From the NCBI GenBank assembly GCA_046484585.1, contig JAWOIQ010000096.1:1-56410 (forward strand): a stretch of 56,410 nt of DNA. The letters are read 5' to 3'. Below the pieces are notes generated by a model. The model was not told the origin of the DNA. It worked only from the letters and a program-made list of their open reading frames with translations, and made no database searches. Below are positions 1-7,700 of this stretch, one piece after another; the first letter of the stretch is position 1, and each line of letters opens with the position of its first letter. The stretch is from JAGXFP01 sp046484585. GTDB lineage: Bacteria > Desulfobacterota > Desulfobulbia > Desulfobulbales > JAGXFP01. The position numbers and the translations under genes are program-made.

Positions 1-34
1 GCGTCTCCAGCGCCTCGGTGCCGCCGGCCTCGAA

Positions 35-889
35 TTGCCGCACGATGCGGCGGATCACGTCGACCGTCGGTTGCGGCAGGCGTACCAGCCACTCAGGTTC
101 ATCAAGTTCTCCAAATGGGTGGCTATCAGGGACAACTTCAAGTTCACCTACGATAAGGAAAGCAATCTTCTTTATGTAATTGATACAAACCGCCATAGCC
201 TGGCGGTCAATTCAATGTCCCGCCCGGAGAGCATGAGCTTCCCGGGAATTAAGCTCAGCTATCCCAACGATCTGATTCTTGGAAAAAACGGCAGCCTCCT
301 GATCGCCGATACAAAAAACACTAGGATTACCTCTGTGGAGCTCGACGGTTCGACGAGTGGTTATAAAGATCAGCTCGATCTGATAAATATGGCCGGATAT
401 TCGGAGCCCAGCACCAGTTTCGCCGGCGTTGAAGGGTTGACCGAAAAAGTGGCGGCCGGCGCGGTGTCCAGCTCCCCCTCCCCACTGGCTCTCACCGATA
501 GTTACGACGGGAACCTGTGGGTCGTTGTATCAGATGCCTACATCAATTACGGTGAGATCTGGAAATTCGGGCAAGATGGCGAAAGACTCGATAAAGTGAG
601 TTTATCGGAACGTTCTATCCCCCAGGATATTATCCGGGTCGGCAAGAAACTTCTGGTCAGCGATTCAGAGGAAAACCAGGTTTACAGCATCGACCCGGTC
701 TCCGGCCGGATCAGCATCTTCGGTGACGAGAGTTTTCAGCAAATCCTGTCCGAGACACGGCAGAACCGTGACAACTTCCGGAAGATAAAGAACAATTCCT
801 TCAAGTATATTGCGGTTCTCCTGGCTGCTCTGGTCCTGATGCTGCTGGTCCATAAAAGATCACAGGCTGCGAAGATTAAGGGTAAATAA
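35..889 (+). CDS. NHL/beta-propeller-like protein with C-terminal membrane anchor, 5' end replaced
   Basis: The open frame gives 284 residues. From about residue 40 to 230 it has short repeated beta-propeller-like segments (LLYVIDTNRHSLAV, GSLLIADTKNTRI, KKLLVSDSEENQVYSIDP), as in NHL or SMP-30-like proteins. A hydrophobic helix near residues 257-275 is followed by a basic tail, so it is probably anchored in the inner membrane. The first 25 or so residues look unlike the rest: bases 1-100 have the base composition of a different gene that reads sensibly on the other strand. The true start is therefore probably missing, or is the GTG at 119. No partner gene is visible and the function is unknown. 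It could be a pseudogene created by a rearrangement near base 100. Confidence 0.55.
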   Translation: MPHDAADHVDRRLRQAYQPLRFIKFSKWVAIRDNFKFTYDKESNLLYVIDTNRHSLAVNSMSRPESMSFPGIKLSYPNDLILGKNGSLLIADTKNTRITSVELDGSTSGYKDQLDLINMAGYSEPSTSFAGVEGLTEKVAAGAVSSSPSPLALTDSYDGNLWVVVSDAYINYGEIWKFGQDGERLDKVSLSERSIPQDIIRVGKKLLVSDSEENQVYSIDPVSGRISIFGDESFQQILSETRQNRDNFRKIKNNSFKYIAVLLAALVLMLLVHKRSQAAKIKGK

Positions 890-1128
890 GTCCGAGAACG
901 GCGCGATATGCAAAACCTGCTTCAGCGCAGATTGCTGGGCGCTTAGTAACCTTCTTCTTCGCGGTTACCGTTAAGTGGTGTGAAAAAAAAGATTGCTATC
1001 AAAAGACCCGCCCTCAGTTCCATATACAGATTCTTTATATCAATTCAATGATGAGCCAAGCAAAGACTTGACCCCCGGCCCTTTCTGCACTCCATCCCGC
1101 ACTCCAGGCGTTTTCATTTTGCAACTTT

Positions 1129-1172
1129 GCAAGCCTGACCCCAGGTCCACGCAAGCCTGACCCCAGGTCCAC
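1129..1172. repeat. 22-bp perfect tandem duplication
   Basis: The 22-mer beginning GCAAGCCTGACCCCAGG occurs twice head to tail (1129-1150 and 1151-1172). It directly abuts the group II intron remnant. Copies of this kind often mark the edge of mobile debris. The rest of 890-1128 holds no gene that I can support. Confidence 0.8.
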
Positions 1173-1361
1173 GAACTGACCAAGCTCGGTTGCAACCTGC
1201 GGCTGGCCATTTCCATCGGCCTGAGTCGCAAAGGACCATATCGACTCGCTAAAACTCTGGCGTCCCAATCGGGTATGACCAACAAATGGCTTAAGGATCA
1301 AGGTCTGTTATCCGTAAAAGACCTGTGGGTTAAAATCCATTACCCCGCTACGGCGCGGTAG
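1173..1361 (+). pseudogene. C-terminal fragment of group II intron reverse transcriptase/maturase
   Basis: The frame without a start codon reads 62 residues to the TAG at 1359-1361. Its SGMTNKWLKDQGLLSVKDLW stretch is the characteristic end of group II intron-encoded (LtrA-type) proteins. The reverse transcriptase and most of the maturase domain are missing; the frame breaks at a 22-bp tandem duplication. It is followed directly by the intron's 3' RNA domains, as expected for a real intron 3' end. It has no coding function now. Confidence 0.75.
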
Positions 1362-1440
1362 CTCATGGGAACCGCCTAGTGCGGACCCGCTTGCTAGGTG
1401 GTGTGGGGGCCGGGGGGGAAAACCCCCCGGCTACCCGATT
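1362..1440 (+). mobile_element. Group II intron 3' end (domains V and VI)
   Basis: Directly after the maturase stop come a domain V-like stem (GAACCGCCTAGTGCGG with TTGCTAGGTGGTGTGG) and a long GC hairpin (GCCGGGGGGG with CCCCCCGGC). The end is CTACCCGATT, whose A lies a few bases before the 3' boundary as a branch-point A should. This arrangement (maturase, domain V, domain VI) defines an intron 3' end. The 5' part is absent here, so the element cannot splice alone. Confidence 0.7.
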
Positions 1441-1513
1441 CGGGCATTTTTTTTATTGCTTTTAACAGAATACGATGCTACTTTTAGTCATCATTTTATT
1501 CTGGAGCAAATAA

Positions 1514-2452
1514 ATGCCTGATGAAATTTCTTCTTTGTCGTTTGATTACCAAGTTATACACATTGGGCAATCACAAATTGTGCATGCTGATTGTTTTGAA
1601 TGGCTTGGCAGAATCCCCAAGGGTTCAATACATGCGATAGTGACCGATCCACCGTATGGGGTTAAAGAATACGATTTTGACCAGCTCGACAAGCGAGCTA
1701 ATGGCAATGGAGGAATATGGAGATTGCCACCTGCATTTGACGGAAATGTGCGTTCACCACTACCTCGATTTACAGCCTTAAACGAAAAAGAAAGGAAACA
1801 GTTGTACCGTTTCTTTCTCGAATGGGGCCGGTTGGCACTGAAAGCTCTAGCGCCGGGTGCGCATGTGTTTTTAGCCTCAAATACATTTTTATCCCAACTC
1901 GTTTTTACTGCCGTGGTCGAAAGCGGCCTTGAGTATCGAGGTTCAATTATAAGGACGGTTAGAACATTAAGAGGTGGGGATAGGCCCAAGAACGCAGAAG
2001 AGGAGTTCCCGGAAGTTTGCTCCATGCCCAGAGGGTGCTATGAACCATGGGGATTGTTCAGGAAGCCATTGCCGCAAGGAATGACCGTTAGCGATTGCCT
2101 AAGGAAATATGGCACAGGCGGTTTGCGGAGAAAACTAGACAATACTCCTTTTGAAGATGTTATTGACAGTGAACGTACTCCAAAAGAGGAAAGAGAGATC
2201 GCTGATCACCCAAGCCTAAAGCCGCAATCTTTTTTGAGGAAAATTGTCTATGCTGCTCTTCCATTAGGGGAAGGGGTGCTGCTAGACCCATTTATGGGAT
2301 CCGGCTCGACAATAGCTGCCGCAGAGGCAGTGGAATACCAAAGCATAGGGGTGGAACGTTACAACAAATATTTCATATTAGCTCAGGATGCTATACCAAG
2401 ACTTTCCGCCATAAACAAAGGTGAAAGGCAATTAAAAATATTTACTTATTGA
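1514..2452 (+). CDS. Type II DNA methyltransferase (beta-class amino-methyltransferase)
   Basis: The 312-residue protein has the catalytic motif IV DPPY at residues 45-48 and the S-adenosylmethionine motif I DPFMGSGS at 258-265. This order (IV before I) marks the beta class of N6-adenine or N4-cytosine methyltransferases. A DHPSLKP segment at 231-237 fits motif X. It should methylate the recognition site of the neighbouring endonuclease and so protect host DNA. The ATG at 1514 has a GGAG eight to nine bases upstream. The stop codon overlaps that of the convergent endonuclease gene (TTATTGA, 2446-2452). Its AT-rich composition compared with the rest of the window points to horizontal acquisition. 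The target sequence cannot be read from the protein. Confidence 0.9.
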   Translation: MPDEISSLSFDYQVIHIGQSQIVHADCFEWLGRIPKGSIHAIVTDPPYGVKEYDFDQLDKRANGNGGIWRLPPAFDGNVRSPLPRFTALNEKERKQLYRFFLEWGRLALKALAPGAHVFLASNTFLSQLVFTAVVESGLEYRGSIIRTVRTLRGGDRPKNAEEEFPEVCSMPRGCYEPWGLFRKPLPQGMTVSDCLRKYGTGGLRRKLDNTPFEDVIDSERTPKEEREIADHPSLKPQSFLRKIVYAALPLGEGVLLDPFMGSGSTIAAAEAVEYQSIGVERYNKYFILAQDAIPRLSAINKGERQLKIFTY

Positions 2453-3090
2453 CCAGCGGTTTCGTAAACCCAATTCCCTTTCATTTTGCCAACACCGCTT
2501 CTATTGATACTCGCTGTAATTGTCCTTCTGCTTGTTGCAGAACGGCCAGAAAATGTCCAGTCAGATTCCTCAAGCTTTGCAGCATAAACGCCTGTAAACT
2601 CAAATGGCTTGGGGCCGATTTCCTTCTTCTTGTCATTTGAAGTATTGCTGTCAAAACAAAATACCATAAGCCAAACAGCCTCTGGGTTATGCCCTTGCCA
2701 TCCGCTTTTATGTCTTGAACCTTTTATTTCAAGTCCTTCGTTGGAGTATTGAACAGAGTTTGAAGGGAATTTTCCGGAAGGAATAAGGTCAGGGTGTCCG
2801 TTATGGTATAGGTTTTTTACCAAGCTTGAACAATATTTTGGAATGCTTGCATTCATAAATTCACCAACAATGCTGCTAAAATTTGCTGGCATCAAAAAAC
2901 TTTCAAGCCGAGGCATGCTTTTGGTGTGTAACTGTAGGTTAATAAAGCCAATGAATGAAATGAAATCATCCATCGCCTTTCGAACGTGCTCTACTTCTAA
3001 GCCATAAGGAAGAGTACAGCTGTTATTGAATAGAGATGGTTTAACTGGAACTGGGGTGCATGCCTCTTTTTCGCTATTATTATTTTTCAT
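2446..3090 (-). CDS. Putative type II restriction endonuclease (PD-(D/E)XK)
   Basis: The 214-residue protein has a PD...EXK catalytic signature: P100-D101 (GHPDLIP), then E121-I-K123 (GLEIKGS). The following GWQGHNPEAVWLMVF stretch looks like a core beta-strand. I place the start at the ATG at 3088-3090 because it overlaps the end of the controller gene (ATGAAAAATAA), the usual controller-endonuclease coupling; an upstream in-frame ATG would overlap the controller much further. It lies on the opposite strand to the methylase and converges with it. Cleavage specificity is unknown. The call rests on the catalytic motif and the context rather than on a recognised named enzyme. Confidence 0.75.
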   Translation of the reverse strand: MKNNNSEKEACTPVPVKPSLFNNSCTLPYGLEVEHVRKAMDDFISFIGFINLQLHTKSMPRLESFLMPANFSSIVGEFMNASIPKYCSSLVKNLYHNGHPDLIPSGKFPSNSVQYSNEGLEIKGSRHKSGWQGHNPEAVWLMVFCFDSNTSNDKKKEIGPKPFEFTGVYAAKLEESDWTFSGRSATSRRTITASINRSGVGKMKGNWVYETAGQ

Positions 3091-3325
3091 TGTTCTCGTG
3101 CGTTGAAGATTGAGTTTGCTCTTGTAACAACAAGAAAGGTTCAACGCCGAGCACATTAGCGATTTTTTCAATATTCTTTGCAGAAATATTTTTTTCGCCT
3201 CTTTCTACCGCCCCAATATAAGTCCTGTGAAGCTCAGCAAGCTCAGCCAATTGTTCTTGGCTAACCCCGAGACGCTTACGGAAATATCTAAGATTTTTCC
3301 CTATGGTGCTAAGTATGCTCGACAT
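3080..3325 (-). CDS. XRE-family controller (C) protein of the restriction-modification system
   Basis: This 81-residue helix-turn-helix protein has the XRE fold at residues 8-65 (GVSQEQLAELAELHRTYIGA, then ERGEKNISAKNIEKIANVLG). It matches the size and architecture of C proteins. These bind C-boxes upstream of their own gene, first activating and then repressing, and so delay endonuclease expression until the methylase has protected the DNA. Support comes from the palindromic C-box-like sequence about 25 bp upstream and from the 11-bp overlap with the endonuclease gene. A stand-alone repressor is possible but less likely in this context. Confidence 0.85.
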   Translation of the reverse strand: MSSILSTIGKNLRYFRKRLGVSQEQLAELAELHRTYIGAVERGEKNISAKNIEKIANVLGVEPFLLLQEQTQSSTHENNEK

Positions 3326-3349
3326 AAGGGAAATAGACAGAAATGCATT

Positions 3350-3371
3350 CTATAAGTCTACAGACTATAAA
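3350..3371 (-). promoter_or_regulatory. C-box-like operator of the controller gene
   Basis: The sequence TATAAGTCTACAGACTATAA is an inverted repeat: AGTCT and AGACT around AC, with AT-rich flanks. Read on the minus strand it is TATAGTCTGTAGACTTATAG, close to the GACTnnnAGTC pattern of C-protein operators. It begins 25 bp upstream of the controller start codon, the expected place for autoregulation. Only one clear palindrome is present; C-boxes are often paired. Confidence 0.65.
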
Positions 3372-3418
3372 TAGCATTTATTGTGGGGAACCATTGAGAA
3401 TTGTCAGCCGAACGACCT

Positions 3419-3487
3419 GCATCAGCGGACGGCGCCAATGAACTTGCCGCGTCAGCGCCGCCAACGATCACGCCGTCCGCTGGATGC
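3419..3487. other. attC-like imperfect hairpin next to the intron 5' end
   Basis: The arms GCATCAGCGGACGGCG (3419-3434) and CGCCGTCCGCTGGATGC (3471-3487) pair over 16 positions with a single unpaired G at 3482. A GCCGAACG lies just before the left arm. A long stem with an extrahelical base is the hallmark of integron attC recombination sites, and some class C group II introns insert beside attC sites or terminators. The intron 5' end is only five bases away. No integrase gene is in the window, so this is a suggestion from structure only. Confidence 0.4.
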
Positions 3488-3491
3488 TTTA

Positions 3492-3795
3492 GTGTACGCC
3501 CGGCATGGGCGTGATCTTATGGGGTGCAAGTCCCCTGTCTATAAACCCCGTTACTGTCAAAGGATAGTAGCGAAGATACTAGCCGAAGGCAAGGGCGATC
3601 TCGCGAGGGATGGTCTGAAGGAAGCTGGAGTGCAAAGCTATGAGCCGACGAACAGAAATGGCATACAAGGCCCAGTCTCCGGGTAAGTCAGCACAACATG
3701 ACGAAGCCCAGGGTTTAAGGAGATAGGGTAAATGCCGCGGTTGTGTAGTGAAAGATCACGTTCTTATCCTGAGGTCGGGAAACACCATCCTTAAT
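3492..3795 (+). mobile_element. Group II intron 5' fragment (domain I)
   Basis: Starting at GTGTACGCCCGGCATGGGCG, this stretch has the features of a bacterial group II intron 5' half. They include TGGGGTGCAAGTCCCC, GCCGAAGGCAAGGGCGATC, a GAAGGAAGCTGGAGTGCAAA segment, and GCCGACGAACAGAAATGGCA with ACAAGGC. Similarity seems to end near 3795. No maturase follows. The fragment has the same orientation as the 3' intron end at 1173-1440 but lies downstream of it, so the two are not one intact intron. The exact right boundary is uncertain. Bases 3796-4050 hold nothing I can name. Confidence 0.65.
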
Positions 3796-4050
3796 TATTG
3801 ACACCAAGGGGTAATCCAGGTTCAAAATGCACCACCTGAGCAGCCCCAGGATCCGCCAGCCTCGCGGCGGTCCTCGAACACCCTGAATTATTCCGTTATT
3901 GTGCGAGTTCGGGCAATCTGTATTTCGACATCTCCTCACCCCGTAAACGCAAATGAGAAGGTTTTACCGGCCGTAAGTGACTTGTGCGGAACTTATTCCC
4001 GACCTGCGTCGGTATACGGATTTTTCCGTAGCGCTGCTTCTTTTATCCGC

Positions 4051-4323
4051 TCAATCAGGATCGCCGGGGCAAATCTTTTTGACTTTATCTCCGATGCGGG
4101 TCGCCTTGTCGCAACTAGTACCGTTTTTCGGGTTACAGTCGATGAGGATTCCCATTACCTTATCGGCCGCCTTGTAGCAGCCGGCATCTTCGAGCCGGTC
4201 CAGCAGCTTTGACATCAATTGGTTGAACTCCAGGCATTTTTCATAATCGGAGGTGGCGCGCTGGTGAAGGATTGCCGCTTTCCGCAAGTCCTCCTGGATG
4301 TCTTCGGTTATGGTTTCGGCCAT
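4051..4323 (-). CDS. Small hypothetical helical protein
   Basis: The 90-residue frame is acidic, predicted helical and rich in charged residues (MAETITEDIQEDLRKAAILH), with four cysteines (residues 30, 49, 63 and 70, plus one near the end, CPGDPD). An AGGA lies about ten bases before the ATG. There is no signal peptide or membrane segment. I do not recognise the family. It stands between intron debris and the glucan synthase gene, transcribed in the same direction as the latter but upstream of nothing obvious. Confidence 0.5.
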   Translation of the reverse strand: MAETITEDIQEDLRKAAILHQRATSDYEKCLEFNQLMSKLLDRLEDAGCYKAADKVMGILIDCNPKNGTSCDKATRIGDKVKKICPGDPD

Positions 4324-4703
4324 TGCGGGTTGGTTCCTGTAAGTTTGAGTTGCGGCTAATATAGTGGCAGAGGCAGGGATCGGGCAAATAAAAAAGGTTG
4401 AAATTCTCTCCGGGACATTTCAGTTGAAATAAATTGGCTCGGAGAAACTAACGGATTGCGGGGGGAGGAAGGTGAATTGTAGCGGATATTTATCTTGATT
4501 TTAAAAGTTAACGTCCCCTTGTTGCAGACCGCATGGTTTCGCTAAAAATCCGGAAAGAAGGAAGAGTAACCGGGTGGAGTCGGCAGCTGCTTCGCTCATC
4601 AACCGGTCGGTCGGGTTGCGACCTCGGCCGCCCGCGGCTGCCTCTGGTCAACCGAAATACCCTCGCCCGCCCCTCCTCAAACCGGGAGGGGGGTCCGATC
4701 ACT
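4324..4703. other. Intergenic region, no gene seen
   Basis: This 380-bp stretch lies downstream of the leftward glucan synthase gene and upstream of the small leftward gene. I see only a GC-rich tract (about 4600-4690) and an AT-rich segment (4380-4520) that could carry the small gene's promoter. No convincing terminator or repeat was found. Confidence 0.5.
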
Positions 4704-7700
4704 TCACTCTTCCGACCGCCCCATCCTGACAATCACCCTATGTTTTGCCAGGCCCTGTTCCAACGGAATGACGCCGCCGGGCAGACGTTGGCCATCCATC
4801 TCCACCCAGACGACCCCGCGCTCACAATGTTGCGGGTTCTCCACCTCGATCGCGTAGACCGCTTCCCCGTGCCGGTAACGGAGGCTGAAACCCTCCCACC
4901 CCGCGGGGATGACCGGATCCATCCGCAGCTGCCCGCCTTCTATCCGCATCCCCAGAACCTCTTCCACCCAGGCCCGGTACATCCAGGCCGCCGACCCGGT
5001 ATACCATGACCAGCCGCCCTGGCCGATCCGCCCGGGTAACCGGTAGACGTCGGCCGCCACCACGTAGGGTTCCACCCCGTAGTGCCAGACCGCTACCGCA
5101 TCGCGGGTATGCTCGATGGGATTGATCAGGCGCAGCAACGCGACCGCCCTTTCCCCATCTCCTTTACGGGCCAGGGCCATGGCCAGCCACAAGGCGGCGT
5201 GGGTGTACTGGCCGCCGTTCTCCCGGACCCCGGGGGGATACCCCATGATGTAGCCGGGGGAAGGTTCCGTTTTATCAAAGGGGGGTGTAAAAAGCAGCAC
5301 CAGACCTTCGTCCTGGCGGACCAGATATTCCCAGGCCGACTCCAGTCCCTGCTCCGCGCGGGCCGGATCGGCGGCGCCGGACAGCCAGGCCCACGATTGG
5401 GGCAGGGAATCGATCTTCGCCTCGGAACTGGTTGCGGAACCGAGCAGGGTGCCGTCATCAAAGGTTCCCCGCAGATACCACTCCCCGTCCCAACCGGCCT
5501 CTTCCACCCGCTGGATCAGATCAGTTTTCTCCTGCCGGTAGGTGCGTCCCTGCTCCGGCTGGTGCAGGCGGTCCGCCAGCTCGGCCATCCCCTCCAGCAC
5601 CTCGCAGAGGAACCAGGCCAGCCAGACACTCTCGCCCTTGCCTTCGGCCCCCACCAGGTTCATCCCGTCGTTCCAGTCCCCCGTTCCGATCAGGGGCAAC
5701 CCATGGGGCCCGCGAGTCAGGCCGCGGCTGACCGCACGTCGGCAGTGTTCAAAAAGCGGGGCGCGTTCCAGGGAAACCTCCGGGATGAGGAAGACCTCGT
5801 GCTGATCGTCGGCCAGCGGGGGAGCATCGAGGAAGGGCACCGCCGCCCGCAGGATTTCCACATCGCCGGTGGTCCGGACGTAGTGCGCGACCACATAGGG
5901 GAGCCAGAGCAGATCGTCTGAGATCCGCGAGCGAATCCCGGCCCCGGTTGGTTCATGCCACCAATGCTGAACATCCCCCTCCTGGAATTGCCGGCTGGCG
6001 GCGCGCAGGATCTGCTCACGGGCCAGTTCCGGCCTGGAGTAGAGAAAGGCCAGGACATCCTGGAGCTGATCGCGGAAGCCGAAGGCGCCGCCGGACTGGT
6101 AAAAAGCGGAGCGCCCCCAAAGCCGGCAGCTTAAGGACTGGTACTGCAGCCAGCGGTTGATCAGGAGGTCTGCGGCCAGGTCGGGGGTGTGCACCTCTAT
6201 GGTGGAGAGCAGATCATCCCACCAGGCCCGGGTCTGGGCCAGCGTCTCCGTAAAGACCTGCTCTCCATGGTAGCGAAGGACCAGTTCGCGGGCCTCGCCG
6301 TCCGACCCGGCCTGGCCCAGCATGCAGATGATCTCCCGGCGCTCGCCCGGAGCCAATTCCACCGTCACCCGGAGGGCCGCGCAGGGGTCGAGCCCTGCCC
6401 CGGTCCGTTGCGAAAGATGGGTCAGCTCCATGGCAACCGGATTGGCCAGCGAGCGGTTGCGGCCAATGAAGGCGGTCCGGTCGCCCTCGTAAGAGTCGGC
6501 CGCGGGGTTTAAGGCCACGAAGGCAACCCGCTCCGGGTACTCGGGGTGAAAGCGGTTGTACGCCAGCAGGGCCTGGGATTCGTCATCCCAGTTGCTCAGC
6601 ACATGCATCTGAGAGGTTTCGCGGTTCTCGCCCAGGGTCAATTCCGCATAATAGGTCAGCGACAACCGGCGTCTTCGGGAAGAGCCGTTGAGAAGTTGCA
6701 GCCGCTGCAGTTTAAGCGGCTGGCCCCCGCTCTCATCCACGGGGACGAAGACGGTCAGTTCCTGCTCGATCCCATTGCTGTTATGCTCGAAGATGGTATA
6801 GCCCGCCCCGTGCCGGGCCCGATAGGCGCTCTCCTCCCGGCGTGGCGCCGCGGTCGGCGACCAGAAGTCGCCGGTTTCCTCGTCGCGGATGTAGAGCGCC
6901 TCCGAGGCCGGGTCCAGCACCGGGTCGTTGGACCAGCCGGTCAGCCGATTGCGCTGGCTGTTGCCATACCAGGTAAAGCCGGCCCCGGTTTCGCTGACCA
7001 TGGTCCCGAAAGTCGGGTTGGCGATAACGTTCACCCAGGGGGCGGGGGTATTGGTGCCGGGGCCGAGATAGATCGCGTATTCACGCCCGTCCTGGGTAAA
7101 GCCGCCAAGGCTGTTGAAGTAGTGCAGCTCCATGAAAGGCAGCGAGGCCGAGGGCTCGCGGGGAACACTTTTTGGGAGCAGGGTTTCCCGAAGCCCGGAA
7201 GGCACCCCCGGTACGCCCAACTGCTGGGGCAGGGTGCCGCGGGCTGCCACCAGCACCACGCTGGCGGTAAATTTGAAGAGCTTCAAATCCTCTTCCGGGA
7301 TGAGCGCCGCGTTGCGCAGGAATACCCCACCCGGCTGGTCGGTCCCGTTAAAGAGGGAATGGGCCTGGATCAACCGTTCCAGTCGTTCCAGGAGCGGCCG
7401 CTCGTAACTTCCGCCTTCCTCGTTAAGAATCACCAGGTCGGTGGACAAGCCGTGCATCCGCCAATAGGTGTGGGCCTGGAGCGCCTGGCGGACCAGGCTG
7501 ATATCCCGGGTCTCACCAATAGTGACCAGGGCGATGGGCAGATCGCCCGAGATGCCGTAAGGCCACAAGTCGGCCTGGCCCTTGCGATTCTCGGCGAGAC
7601 GCGGGCCGGGAGCCCGCAGGAGGGCATTGGGAAAGAGCAGGTGACTGGCCAGTTTCTGAAAGCGGCGTGCTTCGTCTGGTTGGATGTGCAGCATCTGCAA

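Noticed and set aside
3901..4212. Plus-strand frame of 103 codons opposite the small gene at 4051-4323
   Set aside because: No ribosome-binding site, poor composition, and the minus-strand frame has a better start site and protein-like sequence.
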